The position numbers and the translations under genes were made by a program. Source: Bradyrhizobium semiaridum (GTDB taxonomy: Bacteria > Pseudomonadota > Alphaproteobacteria > Rhizobiales > Xanthobacteraceae). From it: 60,343 nucleotides of DNA. Below, piece by piece: positions 36,855 through 46,241 of the stretch. A model generated the notes under the pieces. It saw nothing but the letters and a program-made list of their open reading frames with translations. It ran no database searches and was not told the DNA's origin. The first letter of the stretch is position 1; every line of letters starts with the position of its first letter. Where the stretch lies: NCBI RefSeq assembly GCF_020329505.1, contig NZ_JAGKJJ010000029.1, positions 1-60,343 of the forward strand. The letters run 5' to 3'.

Positions 36855-37220
36855 TCAGGCGAACTGGCTGAGGCCCGGCGTCCCCGAGATGATCTCGCCC
36901 ATTTGATCCGCTCCGATTTTGTCGCGGCCGAACTTGAAAAGTTCACGCGCGATGCTCTGAATTTCGGTCATGCTCAAACCAAGCGCCATCAGCCGGGTGC
37001 CGACAGCCATCAATCCGCCACCCATCAACCGTGACAGGCCGCCACTGTTGTTGGAGGCGGCGATCGCCGCTTCAGCGCCGGGAATTTGGTCGATCAGAGC
37101 TCGGACTTGGTCGGAAGGTCCCTCGTTACGGAGGAAACCCAGAACGATGCCGATGGTTTTTTCAGCGACAGCACCATCGATGCCGGCCTTGGCGGCCAGC
37201 CGTCCAACCAATTCATCCAT
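36855..37220 (-). CDS. DUF2267-like small helical protein
   Basis: The ATG at 37220 gives 121 residues starting MDELVGRLAAKAGIDGAVAEK; the frame is open to 37412, but the upstream part is Arg/Lys-rich and not domain-like. Helices with a Gly-rich middle (SNNSGGLSRLMGGGLMAVGTRLMALGLS in segments) and an end in FKFGRDKIGADQMGEIISGT suggest a DUF2267-type or related small fold. No catalytic residues. Function unknown. Confidence 0.7.
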   Translation of the reverse strand: MDELVGRLAAKAGIDGAVAEKTIGIVLGFLRNEGPSDQVRALIDQIPGAEAAIAASNNSGGLSRLMGGGLMAVGTRLMALGLSMTEIQSIARELFKFGRDKIGADQMGEIISGTPGLSQFA

Positions 37221-37592
37221 ATTGCCCCGCCTCAACCGGTCTTTGCCGGATCGTTCTCGAAGATTTATCTTGAGCGCCTGTGCCGCGAAATACAAGCGAT
37301 CCGCGCCACGCAGCTGGTTTTTCTTTTTCGATCGCGTGCCGGTGTTGCAGCGATGCAAGAGTGAGCGGTGCATACACGCCATCTTGTCGCAATGCGCAAT
37401 GGCTTTCTTCACTTGCGGCCAAAAAGGTTTGGCCGGAAAGAAAGTATCAGGAACTTATAAGGCAACCATATACGGCTGCATCGGCCGATGGTTTCAATCG
37501 ACCGACCTGCAAGATACAATATGATGGCATGGTTCGTTCATCGAACCCGGTTCGAGATCGAGCCGATCTAATCTGCGCGAAGAGGCGAAGCG
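37221..37592. other. intergenic region between DUF2267 and HerA-like genes
   Basis: 372 bases with divergent promoters expected. It is relatively AT-rich around 37380-37530. No RNA gene, terminator or strong palindrome was seen. Confidence 0.5.
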
Positions 37593-39212
37593 ATGGCGAC
37601 CTCCGACAATAAGCTGGTCGATACCGACGAGAAGATTCTTGTCGGCAAGGGTGAGGAGACAGCGTGGCTGACGCTGGCGCTGGCCAACAGGCACGGGCTT
37701 GTGACTGGCGCGACCGGAACCGGCAAGACGGTCACGCTCCAGGTGATGGCCGAAGGATTTGCACGTGCCGGCGTGCCGGTCTTCGCCGCCGACATCAAGG
37801 GCGATCTCTCCGGCATCTCCGAAGTCGGAGAGGCCAAGGATTTCATCATCAAGCGCGCCAAGGAGATGGGGCTGACCTTCCAGCCCGATCAGTTCTCGAC
37901 AGTGTTCTGGGACGTGTTCGGCGAGCAGGGCCATCCGGTGCGCGCCACCGTCACCGAAATGGGACCGCTGCTGCTGTCGCGGATGCTCGATCTCAACGAC
38001 GTGCAGGAAGGCGTGCTCAACGTCGCCTTCCGCGTCGCCGACGAGAACGGCCTGACGCTGATCGACATGAAGGATCTGCGCGCATTGCTGGATGCGATCG
38101 CGCCCAACGGCAGCAAGAAGACGGCCGACGACGAGGAGGATCCGCTGGCGCCGATCCGCAAGGCGGCGCAAAGCTATGGCAACGTCTCGAAGGCGACGAT
38201 CGGGACCATCCAGCGCCAGCTGCTGGTGCTGGAGAACCAGGGCGGCACCAAGTTCTTCGGCGAGCCGGCGCTGACGCTGAAGGATTTCATGAAGACCGAC
38301 CGCGACGGCCGCGGCATGGTCAACATCCTGGTCGCCGACAAATTGATGCAGAGCCCGCGGCTCTACGCCACGTTCCTGCTCTGGATGCTCTCGGAGTTGT
38401 TCGAGGAGTTGCCGGAGGCCGGCGACCTGCCGAAGCCGAAGCTGGTGTTCTTCTTCGACGAAGCGCATCTCTTGTTCAACGATGCACCGAAGGCGCTGAT
38501 GGACAAGATCGAGCAGGTGGTGCGGCTGATCCGTTCCAAGGGCGTCGGCGTTTATTTCGTCACGCAGAACCCGATCGACGTGCCGGACAAGGTGCTGGCG
38601 CAGCTCGGCAACCGCGTGCAGCACGCGCTGCGCGCCTTCACCCCGCGCGACCAGAAGGCCGTCGCCGCCGCGGCACAGACCTTCCGCCCCAACCCCAAGC
38701 TCGACACCGCGCGCGTGATCATGGAGCTCGGCAAGGGCGAGGCGCTGGTGTCGTTCCTGGAGGGCGCCGGCACGCCGTCGATGGTCGAGCGCGTCATGAT
38801 ACGGCCGCCGTCGGCGCGGATCGGGCCGATCACGCCCGAGGAACGCAAGGCGATCATGGATGCGAGCCCGGTGAAGGGCAAATACGACACCGCGGTCGAC
38901 GAGGAGTCGGCCTACGAGATGATCCAGAAGCGGATCGCCGGCACGGCCGCGCCGGCGGACGGTGAGGGTGGCGGTGGCGACGGCGGCGGCCTGCTCGGCC
39001 AGATCGGCTCGATCGCTGCGACGATCTTCGGCACCAAGCGCGGCCGGCTGTCGACCGGGCAAATGATCGCACGCAACGTCACCCGCTCGGTGACCGACAA
39101 GGTGATCGGCGGCGTGGTCGCCGACCTCGGCAAGTCGGTTGGCGGTTCGATCGGCGGCTCGATCGGCCGCTCGCTGGTGCGCGGCGCGCTTGGCGGCTTG
39201 CTGCGCAGGTAG
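37593..39212 (+). CDS. HerA-like ATPase (DUF853 family)
   Basis: 539-residue P-loop ATPase of the HerA/FtsK branch. Walker A GATGTGKT is at residues 39-46, Walker B VFFFDEAHLLF near 285-295, and a sensor-type VYFVTQNPIDVPD follows. An arginine-finger-like NRVQHALRAFTPRDQ is also present. The last 80 residues are Gly-rich and repetitive (VGGSIGGSIGRSLVRGALGG). Bacterial DUF853 proteins are widespread but largely uncharacterised; unlike archaeal HerA there is no NurA nuclease gene beside it. Start ATG at 37593. Confidence 0.9.
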   Translation: MATSDNKLVDTDEKILVGKGEETAWLTLALANRHGLVTGATGTGKTVTLQVMAEGFARAGVPVFAADIKGDLSGISEVGEAKDFIIKRAKEMGLTFQPDQFSTVFWDVFGEQGHPVRATVTEMGPLLLSRMLDLNDVQEGVLNVAFRVADENGLTLIDMKDLRALLDAIAPNGSKKTADDEEDPLAPIRKAAQSYGNVSKATIGTIQRQLLVLENQGGTKFFGEPALTLKDFMKTDRDGRGMVNILVADKLMQSPRLYATFLLWMLSELFEELPEAGDLPKPKLVFFFDEAHLLFNDAPKALMDKIEQVVRLIRSKGVGVYFVTQNPIDVPDKVLAQLGNRVQHALRAFTPRDQKAVAAAAQTFRPNPKLDTARVIMELGKGEALVSFLEGAGTPSMVERVMIRPPSARIGPITPEERKAIMDASPVKGKYDTAVDEESAYEMIQKRIAGTAAPADGEGGGGDGGGLLGQIGSIAATIFGTKRGRLSTGQMIARNVTRSVTDKVIGGVVADLGKSVGGSIGGSIGRSLVRGALGGLLRR

Positions 39213-39311
39213 GACTTTCGCGCCGGTTCGCGTTCGTGACCGCCGGTGGCTTGCCTCCTGCGGCCATCGGGCTACAACTCGGCGCAACGTTCACCCAACA
39301 GGATATCCGCG

Positions 39312-40712
39312 ATGTCCAACGCCAAGCTGCAGTCGGTCCTCGACCGCATCGATGCCGATTTCGACAATAGTCTCGAGCGGCTGTTCACGTTTTTGAGGAT
39401 CAAATCGATCTCGGCCGATCCGGCCTTTGCCAATGACTGCAAGGCGGCCGCCGATCACCTCGCCAGCGATATCGCGAGCCTCGGCTTCAAGACCGAGGTG
39501 CGGCCGACCGCCGGCCATCCGGCCGTGCTCGGCAAGCTGAACGGCTCGACCGACGGGCGCCCGCACGTGCTGTTCTATGGTCATTATGACGTGCAGCCGG
39601 TCGATCCGCTCAACCTCTGGCACCGGCCGCCGTTCGAACCCGCGGTGACCGACCACGCCGACGGCCGCAAGATCATCGTCGCGCGCGGCGCCGAGGACGA
39701 TAAGGGACAGCTGATGACCTTCGTCGAGGCCTGCCGCGCCTGGAAGACGGTGACGGGATCGCTGCCGATCGACATCACCATCGTCATCGAGGGCGAGGAG
39801 GAGATCGGTTCGAAGAATTTCGTGCCGTTCCTGGAGGCGACCAAGAGCGAGCTGAAGGCCGACTTCGCGCTGGTCTGCGACACCGGCATGTGGGACCCCA
39901 ACACGCCGGCGATCACGACCTCGCTGCGCGGCCTCGTCTATGACGAGGTCAAGATCAAGGCGGCCAACCGCGATCTGCATTCGGGCGTGTTTGGCGGCGG
40001 CGCGCAGAATCCGATACGCGTGCTGACCCGCATCCTCGGCGGCCTGCATGACGACAACGGCCACATCACCATTCCCGGCTTCTACGACGGCGTGAAGGAT
40101 CTGCCGCCGGACATCCTGGCGCAATGGAAGAGCCTCAATCTGACTGCGGACAGTTTTCTCAAGCCGATTGGCCTGTCGCTGCCGGCCGGCGAGAAAGATC
40201 GCCTCTTGATCGAGCAGGTGTCGTCGCGTCCGACCTGCGACATCAACGGCATCGTCGGCGGCTACACCGGCGAGGGCTCCAAGACGGTGATCCCGGCCGA
40301 AGCCTCGGCCAAGGTCTCGTTCCGTCTGGTCGAAGGGCAGGACCCCGAGAAGATCCGCAAGGCGTTCCGCGACTACGTGCGGGCGCGTGTGCCGGCCGAC
40401 TGCAAAGCCGAGTTCATCGATCATTCCGGCGCACCGGCGATCGCGCTCGACTGGAATATGAAGCCGCTGGCGGCGGCGCGGCGGGCGCTGACCGACGAAT
40501 GGGGCAAGGAGGCGCTGCTGGTCGGCTCCGGCGCGTCGATCCCGATCGTCGCCGACTTCAAGCGCACGCTCGGCCTCGACAGCGTGCTGATCGGCTTCGG
40601 GCTCGACGACGACAACATCCACTCGCCGAACGAGAAGTACGACCTCAAGAGCTTCCACAAGGGCATCCGTTCCTGGGCGCGGATCTTGGCGGCGTTCGCG
40701 GAGACGAAATAG
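39312..40712 (+). CDS. M20-family metallodipeptidase
   Basis: Di-zinc peptidase, 466 residues from the ATG at 39312 with agga upstream; an in-frame ATG at 39246 lacks this. Metal ligands are visible in FYGHYDVQPVD, ARGAEDDKGQLM and VIEGEEEIGS, with a later catalytic-domain Asp in VCDTGMWD. The lid or dimer domain lies at about residues 200-330 (RDLHSGVFGGGAQNP). The C-terminal GLDDDNIHSPNEKYDL supplies the last His ligand. Closest to cytosolic nonspecific dipeptidases of the M20F type; exact substrate unknown. Confidence 0.92.
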   Translation: MSNAKLQSVLDRIDADFDNSLERLFTFLRIKSISADPAFANDCKAAADHLASDIASLGFKTEVRPTAGHPAVLGKLNGSTDGRPHVLFYGHYDVQPVDPLNLWHRPPFEPAVTDHADGRKIIVARGAEDDKGQLMTFVEACRAWKTVTGSLPIDITIVIEGEEEIGSKNFVPFLEATKSELKADFALVCDTGMWDPNTPAITTSLRGLVYDEVKIKAANRDLHSGVFGGGAQNPIRVLTRILGGLHDDNGHITIPGFYDGVKDLPPDILAQWKSLNLTADSFLKPIGLSLPAGEKDRLLIEQVSSRPTCDINGIVGGYTGEGSKTVIPAEASAKVSFRLVEGQDPEKIRKAFRDYVRARVPADCKAEFIDHSGAPAIALDWNMKPLAAARRALTDEWGKEALLVGSGASIPIVADFKRTLGLDSVLIGFGLDDDNIHSPNEKYDLKSFHKGIRSWARILAAFAETK

Positions 40713-40723
40713 GCGCGGCACAA

Positions 40724-40809
40724 GTAGCCCGGATGCAGCGCAGCGCAATCCGGGGCCGCTCTCTCCGTGGATAGACTCGCCCCGGATTGCTGTGCTGCAT
40801 CCGGGCTAC
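40724..40809. repeat. palindromic repeat (gtagcccggatg family)
   Basis: gtagcccggatgcagcg (from 40724) pairs with the complementary sequence ending ccgggctac at 40809, with inner caatccgggg/ccccggattg. Same family as 20146-20218. Confidence 0.85.
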
Positions 40810-40826
40810 GGACGAGAACCCAACGT

Positions 40827-40857
40827 AAAAACGCCGCCCGGAATTGGGCGGCGTTTT
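40827..40857. terminator. bidirectional intrinsic terminator
   Basis: acgccgccc (40831-40839) pairs with gggcggcgt (40846-40854), flanked by aaaa before and ttt after, so it can stop transcription from the M20 dipeptidase gene and from the convergent aldolase-like gene. Confidence 0.85.
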
Positions 40858-40911
40858 GATTCGGTCGTGTAGAGGATGTTGGCGGTTATTCTAGCGCATG
40901 ATTGTGAAAAT

Positions 40912-41706
40912 TCAATCCCGGTAGCCGGGGTTCACGCGGTCGAGCTTGCGCAGCAGCGGCGGCCAGACCAGCTGGGTCGAGCGCAACTCGGCGCGGTCGG
41001 GGTTGGACAGCAGTTCGGTGTTCTTGTCGATCGCGTGCGGATCGACCGGGTAGGCGATCGGTCCGAGCGCGCGGGTGGCGACCTGCATCGAGCAGGCCCG
41101 CTCCAAATGATACATCCGCTCGAAGGCGGAGGCGACCGAGCGGCCGACCGTCAGCGTGCCGTGATTGCGCAGCAGCATGTGGTGCTTGCTGCCGAGATCG
41201 CGCTGCAGGCGCGGGCGTTCGTCGTGGTCGAGCGCGATGCCTTCATAGTCGTGATAGGCGAGGTCGTGGGTGACGAGCTGCGCGGTCTGGTTCAGCGGCA
41301 GCAGCCCTTCCGGGCTCGACGACACTGCGGTGCCGTCGACCGTGTGCAGGTGGAGCACGCAGCCGGCGTCCTCGCGCACCTCGTGGATCGCCGAATGGAT
41401 GGTGAAGCCGGCCGGGTTGATGCTGTAGTCGCTCTTGGAGAGCTGGTTGCCGTCGAGATCGACCTTGACGAGGCTCGATGCGGTGATCTCGTCGAACATC
41501 AGCCCGTAGGGATTGATCAGGAAGTGATGGTCGGGTCCGGGCACCCGCGCCGAGATGTGGGTGTCGACCAGATCGTCCCAGCCGTAGAGTGCAACGAGGC
41601 GGTAGCAGGCGGCGAGATTGATCCGCTGTTCCCATTCCGCCGCGGTGATATCGGACGGGACTTCCTTCAGGCGCGCTTCCGCTGGCGACATGGCCAATTG
41701 CTCCAT
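40912..41706 (-). CDS. class II aldolase/adducin family protein
   Basis: Zinc-dependent aldolase or decarboxylase fold. The ATG at 41706 gives 264 residues; an ATG at 41691 is possible. Metal ligands are the His pair in CVLHLHTVDGT and the His in LLRNHGTLTVG; THISARVPGPDHHFLINPYG is the substrate-side signature. It lacks the extra domains of sugar-phosphate aldolases, and members annotated only as class II aldolase/adducin-like proteins are common. Substrate unknown. It ends close to the bidirectional terminator at 40827. Confidence 0.9.
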   Translation of the reverse strand: MEQLAMSPAEARLKEVPSDITAAEWEQRINLAACYRLVALYGWDDLVDTHISARVPGPDHHFLINPYGLMFDEITASSLVKVDLDGNQLSKSDYSINPAGFTIHSAIHEVREDAGCVLHLHTVDGTAVSSSPEGLLPLNQTAQLVTHDLAYHDYEGIALDHDERPRLQRDLGSKHHMLLRNHGTLTVGRSVASAFERMYHLERACSMQVATRALGPIAYPVDPHAIDKNTELLSNPDRAELRSTQLVWPPLLRKLDRVNPGYRD

Positions 41707-41869
41707 TCGTGTTCTTCTGGCGCGCAGCGTAGCGTCACCGCCGGAGCGCAGCAAGGCAGCGCGCGGGCGTGCCAGTCATGCCGGCACGTGACGGCTGAGG
41801 CGTGACCGGGAAGATCATGCTCCGGAACCGGGCAAACGCGCGACGGATCTGCTCTGCGGCAGGCGCGCC

Positions 41870-43519
41870 TTACGGCGCCGGGATCGCCAGCAGGCTCGAA
41901 ATGCTGCGGCCGCGGATGTCGTAGACGCGGGCGAACACCACGTCGTCGCGCTTGATCTCGACCATCACGGGTGCGGTCAGGCCCTTGCAATAGAACTCGC
42001 CCAGCGTCATCGCGAAGTCGGCGGCGTTGCTGTCCCAACCGATCGTGAAGTCGGGGCCGAGCGCGACTTGGGCCGGCCGCTGCGGTCCGCACACCGCGAC
42101 CTTCCACTTGCGGTTCTGCGGCGGCACTTCCTGCCGCTCGGCGAGCTGCTCGCGCAGTTCGTCGGAGGCCTGCTTCAGCGCGAGGCCCCAATAGTCCAGC
42201 ATGAAGTAGTTGTCGGCGGTCCGCACCGTGCCGGCGATATGGTTGAAGTGCGTATATTGATACGGATGCAGCCGGATCATCTCGCTGAGCGGCAGCAGCA
42301 GGCCGAACGCGAACACCGCGACGGCAGCAGGCTGCCAGGCACGGCGGTTTTCGCCGAGCCAGTCCATGCCGCGCGCGAATGCGACGCCACCGAGCACGGC
42401 CATTGGCGGGATCACGAAGATGAAATGACGGATGCCGTTGTAGAGCGCCGGACGCTTCACCATCGCGATGACCAGCGGCAGCGTCGCCGCGAGCGTCAGC
42501 ATCAGCATGATGGTCTTGCGCCTGGCCGGCACGTCGCTGCGCGACAGCGACGCGAAGGTGACGACAACAGCCGAGAACAGCAGCACTAGCAGCACCTCGG
42601 GGAGTTGCAGCGCGAACAGCGTCGGCAGATAGGACCACGGCATGTCCGGCACCGAGACCAGCGCGCCGTCGAACATTTCCTTCCAGGGCTTCTCGAAGAA
42701 ATGCGAGAAATAGGTCACCGCTTCCAGCGGGTGTCCCGGCTCCATGATCGACCACGGCCAGATCAGGCCCATCACGAGATAGCCGAACGCGAGGCCCGGC
42801 ATCAGCACGTAGACGACATGGCCGAAGCGGAGCGTCGCCTCGCGCGCGCCCTGGGTACGGAACTCCTCGATCAGGAGCGGCATGAATCCGACCGCCGCAT
42901 AGATCAGCGCGAGCCCGCCGAGCACCCGGCAGCCGATCGACAGGCCGGCGCCGAAGCCGACGATCAGGATGGTGCGCGGCGAAGGCGCCGGATATTCGTC
43001 GGCGAGGCGGACGAGGCCCATGATCAGGATCACCATCGCCACCGCGAACGGCGCATCCTTCGGATTCATGAACATGTGGCCGTAGAATGTCGGGCACAGC
43101 GCGAGCAGCAGCAGCGCCGCCAGTCCGGCGACCGGGCCGCCGATGCGGCGCGCCAGCCGCCAGGTGACCGCCAGCCCGATCACGCCGACGATCGCGCCGA
43201 CCAGGCGGCGCGTCTCGAACAGTTCCAGCGGGATCACCTTGTGCAGCAGCGCAGCGGCCATATCGAAGCCGCCGCCGTACATATAGAGGTTGGCAAAGGA
43301 GAGCGCGCCGGTGTCCTTGAAACCGGAACCGTACATGCGCAGCAACAGGTCGGCATATTCAGCGTGGGTGTAATCGTCCCAGCCCAACCCGTAATCGCGA
43401 AATGTAAGACCGGCGATCAAAGCGACCACGCCAAGTGCCAGGAAGGCGAGATCGTCGCAGGTCTTGTCCACCGAGCGACGCGCAGGCGTGTCGATGGCAG
43501 ACGTCGTAATGGATGACAT
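41870..43519 (-). CDS. glycosyltransferase family 39-like membrane protein
   Basis: 549-residue protein with about ten to twelve hydrophobic helices. The first periplasmic loop has DYGLGWDDYTHAEYADLLLR, an early Asp pair typical of GT-C/ArnT-like glycosyltransferases that use polyprenyl-linked sugars. FYGHMFMNPKDAPFA is a second conserved loop. The last 120 residues form a soluble domain (ADNYFMLDYWGLALKQASDEL in segments). It may glycosylate a cell-surface component; donor and acceptor are unknown. Start ATG at 43519. Confidence 0.85.
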   Translation of the reverse strand: MSSITTSAIDTPARRSVDKTCDDLAFLALGVVALIAGLTFRDYGLGWDDYTHAEYADLLLRMYGSGFKDTGALSFANLYMYGGGFDMAAALLHKVIPLELFETRRLVGAIVGVIGLAVTWRLARRIGGPVAGLAALLLLALCPTFYGHMFMNPKDAPFAVAMVILIMGLVRLADEYPAPSPRTILIVGFGAGLSIGCRVLGGLALIYAAVGFMPLLIEEFRTQGAREATLRFGHVVYVLMPGLAFGYLVMGLIWPWSIMEPGHPLEAVTYFSHFFEKPWKEMFDGALVSVPDMPWSYLPTLFALQLPEVLLVLLFSAVVVTFASLSRSDVPARRKTIMLMLTLAATLPLVIAMVKRPALYNGIRHFIFVIPPMAVLGGVAFARGMDWLGENRRAWQPAAVAVFAFGLLLPLSEMIRLHPYQYTHFNHIAGTVRTADNYFMLDYWGLALKQASDELREQLAERQEVPPQNRKWKVAVCGPQRPAQVALGPDFTIGWDSNAADFAMTLGEFYCKGLTAPVMVEIKRDDVVFARVYDIRGRSISSLLAIPAP

Positions 43520-43838
43520 GGTTAATGGTACCGGCGTCCCTGTGGCCCAGTGTGGCGCTTTAGGGCCTCATTCCCCGGCATCCATATAGCGCAGTTCCGT
43601 TTCCAAGTAATTGGCAATTGTGGCGTAAATTTCCTGATGCGTTGCAATAAATTGGCAGCATTTCGTAGTCAGTAGATTTACGGGACGAGCGCCTCGCAAG
43701 ACCGCCATTCAACGGGGCGGAAACCCGAATTCTGGAACTCTGTCCACAATTGGCGGTTGGCGGTGTGGGCAATATGACGGTATCGTTGCTTTCGGCGGCT
43801 GCGCCGATTTTCAGGCGGGTCTCCCGGGGGTTAGATCG
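43520..43838. other. AT-richer divergent intergenic region
   Basis: 319 bases between the glycosyltransferase and the 302-residue membrane protein genes. The AT-rich section 43600-43680 (with several aattgg and taaat stretches) is a plausible promoter or silencer target such as a MucR site; no firm operator is identified. A 70-codon open frame at 43560-43772 has no protein-like features. Confidence 0.5.
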
Positions 43839-44747
43839 ATGATGGTTGCTCTGTTGGTCGTCGGCGCGGGCCTGGTTGTGGCGGGCCTGGCGGCGATCGG
43901 CTTTGGAATTCCCAATAAGGAATTCAGCGTCGGCGGTATGCTGATTGCGACTGGCGTCGACAGCGTATGCGCCGGAGCTATCGTACTGGGGCTGGCCGTG
44001 GTGGTTCGGGAGCTTCAGACCATCGCACGGCGGCTCGCCCCTGCTGCCGCCGTCGGCACCGAAGCCGAGTTCCCGCTCGCGCCCGCTGCAACTTCCCCGC
44101 GTGGCGCCGCACCCGCTGAGGTCGCTTTCCCGCCGCCGCCCCTCCGCGAGCGCACCGCTGCGCCTCCGCCGTTGGCTCAGCCGGCAGCGTCACCCGCGCC
44201 TGCGGCAATGCCGCCCTGGCACGAGGAAATCGCCACCCGTGGCGGGCATGACGAGGAGGCAGCCGCCGTGACGCCGCCCGAGGCCGCTTCAGCGCCGCCC
44301 AAGCGGCGCAACCTGCTGTTTTCGTCGAGCTCCCGGAAGGAGCGCGAACGCGGCCAGGGCCGAGCGGCCGAGCCGCTGACGCCGGACCTGCTCTCACCCG
44401 AACTGCGTCCCAATCCCGCTGCGGCGGCCGAGCCGGCCCCTGCAACCTTCGACGATGCCTGGCCGAAGGTCGACCGCCCGCGATCGGTCGACGTCGCGCC
44501 GCGACGCGGCGCCCGCGCGCCGTCGACGTTCGGCGAGGCCCAGCAGCCGCCAGCGACGCCACCGTCGCCGGGTCATCCGCCGCCGCCCCAGGAGCAGCCG
44601 GCAGTGACCGTGCTCAAATCCGGCGTCGTCGACGGGATGGCGTATTCGCTCTATTCGGACGGTTCGATCGAAGCCCAGATGCCAGAGGGTATGATGCGTT
44701 TCGCATCGATCGACGAGTTGAGGTCGCATCTTGAGCAGCGGCCTTAG
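43839..44747 (+). CDS. membrane protein with disordered Pro/Ala-rich cytoplasmic region
   Basis: 302 residues from the ATG at 43839. Two N-terminal hydrophobic helices (VALLVVGAGLVVAGLAAIGF, then MLIATGVDSVCAGAIVLGLA) are followed by about 180 Pro/Ala/Arg-rich residues. A conserved-looking C-terminal module ends the protein (VLKSGVVDGMAYSLYSDGSI, then EGMMRFASIDELRSHLEQRP), which reads like a small folded domain. No family is recognised. The next gene, mucR-type, is 170 bases downstream on the same strand. Confidence 0.78.
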   Translation: MMVALLVVGAGLVVAGLAAIGFGIPNKEFSVGGMLIATGVDSVCAGAIVLGLAVVVRELQTIARRLAPAAAVGTEAEFPLAPAATSPRGAAPAEVAFPPPPLRERTAAPPPLAQPAASPAPAAMPPWHEEIATRGGHDEEAAAVTPPEAASAPPKRRNLLFSSSSRKERERGQGRAAEPLTPDLLSPELRPNPAAAAEPAPATFDDAWPKVDRPRSVDVAPRRGARAPSTFGEAQQPPATPPSPGHPPPPQEQPAVTVLKSGVVDGMAYSLYSDGSIEAQMPEGMMRFASIDELRSHLEQRP

Positions 44748-44917
44748 GTCCCGCCAATACTTGCGGGCGATACCATTTGTAAGATAGATCATCGCCGTTC
44801 TTGTCAGATTTCCGGTAATCCGTTCATATTCGCGAAGTAGTCCACGATTCTGCCAATGTATTACCGTGCCCGGATACTGTCCGGCAGGCAATCGCAGCTC
44901 CCAGGGAACGTCGAGCC

Positions 44918-45331
44918 ATGTCCGACACGTCAGGGAAAAGCCCGGTCGAGCTGACCGCCAACATCGTTTCGGCCTATCTCAGCAACAATCCGACCCCGGC
45001 CTCGGATATTCCGAACCTGATCAGTCAGGTTCATGCCGCACTGCTGCGTGTTTCGACCGGGCGCAACGACGCGCCGCTCGAGCCGGCCAAGCCCGCGGTG
45101 GCCGCGAAGAAATCGATCACGCCCGAATATCTGGTGTGCCTCGAAGACGGCAAGCGCTTCAAATCGCTCAAGCGCCATTTACGCACCCAGTACAACATGA
45201 CGCCGGAACAGTATCGCGAGAAATGGGGCCTGCCGGCCGACTATCCGATGGTGGCGCCGAATTACGCGGTGGCGCGTTCCCAGCTCGCCAAGAAGATGGG
45301 GCTGGGCCAGCAGGCGCGGAAGCGCAAGTAA
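44918..45331 (+). CDS. MucR/Ros-family transcriptional regulator lacking two zinc ligands
   Basis: 137-residue DNA-binding protein. Start ATG at 44918. The N-terminal half is the oligomerisation region (VELTANIVSAYLSNNPTPASD in part), and the DNA-binding domain is at about residues 68-125. In Agrobacterium Ros the zinc is held by C79, C82, H92 and H97. Here the aligned positions are C74, D77, H87 and Y92 (VCLEDGK, then LKRHLRTQYNMTPEQYREKW), so only two of four ligands remain. Mesorhizobium Ml proteins with similar losses fold and bind AT-rich DNA without structural zinc. It probably acts as a global H-NS-like silencer. Confidence 0.93.
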   Translation: MSDTSGKSPVELTANIVSAYLSNNPTPASDIPNLISQVHAALLRVSTGRNDAPLEPAKPAVAAKKSITPEYLVCLEDGKRFKSLKRHLRTQYNMTPEQYREKWGLPADYPMVAPNYAVARSQLAKKMGLGQQARKRK

Positions 45332-45337
45332 GAAAGC

Positions 45338-45772
45338 CTACGCAGCGGAAGCCAGCGCCTCGCGCGCATCGGTGCGGATGCGCTCGACCATCGAGCGCAG
45401 GCCGTTGGAGCGCTGCGGCGTCAGGTGGTCGCGGAAGCCGAATTCGTCGAACAGCGCGAGCGCGTCGGTGGCGAGAATCTCTTGCGGCGTGTGGCCGGAA
45501 AACAGCGTCAGCACGATCGCGACCAGGCCGCGCACGATGTGGGCATCGCTGTCGCCGAGATAGATCAGCCGCGGCTCGCCGTTGGCGTCGCGCTCGACCC
45601 GCTTCGACAGCCAGACCTGGCTCACGCAGCCCTGCACCTTGTTCTCGGCCGAGTGCTCCGCCTCGGACAACGGTTCGAGCGTCCGGCCGAGCTCAATGAC
45701 GTACCGGTATCGGTCGTCCCACTCGTCCAGCAGCGAAAAATTGTCCCTGATTTCGTCGATCGTCGTCGTCAT
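45338..45772 (-). CDS. sufE: SufE-family Fe-S cluster assembly protein
   Basis: Sulphur-acceptor protein that takes persulphide from SufS. The ATG at 45772 gives 144 residues (an in-frame ATG at 45784 is possible). The persulphide Cys is C49 in AENKVQGCVSQVWL. GDSDAHIVRGLVAIVLTLFSG and the C-terminal HLTPQRSNGLRSMVERI are standard SufE features. Convergent with the MucR gene, six bases apart. No other suf genes are in the window. Confidence 0.94.
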   Translation of the reverse strand: MTTTIDEIRDNFSLLDEWDDRYRYVIELGRTLEPLSEAEHSAENKVQGCVSQVWLSKRVERDANGEPRLIYLGDSDAHIVRGLVAIVLTLFSGHTPQEILATDALALFDEFGFRDHLTPQRSNGLRSMVERIRTDAREALASAA

Positions 45773-45863
45773 CGTGACCCGCATTCCTATGCTTAACGGC
45801 TTATATAGGAAGGCGGGCTGCGAAAGCGACGAAAATGGAACCGGTTCCGCCGCTAATTTGCGG

Positions 45864-46241
45864 TCACGGCGCGGGCGGCTGGCGGAATTCGATCGCCTGG
45901 TCGGCCGGCGTCAGGGTGTCGCGGGATGCGGCGGCGGAATCTGCGGCATCCGCGTCGATCGAGCCGGTGTGGTCGGGCTTCTTCTCGGTGATGATCTGAT
46001 AGATCTTGCGCGCACCCTCGGTTGCCCGCTGGCCGATCGCGGTCGCGGCTTGACCGCCGACTTCGCAGGCCGACGGCTGGCGCTTGCAGAACTGACCCAT
46101 GTCGTTGATCGTCGCGGTCGCAGCCGATACCGCGTCGGAGGCGCTGATCTCCGGCACCTTCTCCGATTCAGGTGTCTTGTCTCTGGGCAGCAGCACGAGC
46201 ACTAGCCCGAGCCAGAATGCCAAACGCAGCAGGAAGAACAT
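45864..46241 (-). CDS. DUF5330-type small membrane protein
   Basis: 125 residues from the ATG at 46241. A hydrophobic N-terminus (MFFLLRLAFWLGLVLVLLP) acts as signal or anchor, followed by a polar domain with two cysteines in GQFCKRQPSACEVGGQ and a helix KIYQIITEKK. This matches DUF5330, found in Rhizobiales. The C-terminus is Ala/Asp/Pro-rich. Function unknown. Confidence 0.8.
   Translation of the reverse strand: MFFLLRLAFWLGLVLVLLPRDKTPESEKVPEISASDAVSAATATINDMGQFCKRQPSACEVGGQAATAIGQRATEGARKIYQIITEKKPDHTGSIDADAADSAAASRDTLTPADQAIEFRQPPAP

Noticed and set aside
37532..37553. Possible LexA-type site (repeated gttc)
   Set aside because: The spacing between gttc units is 0 and 10 bases, not the seven required by the alphaproteobacterial LexA motif.
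43560..43772. 70-codon open frame in the intergenic region
   Set aside because: No ribosome-binding site, mixed composition and no domain; the region looks like a promoter zone.
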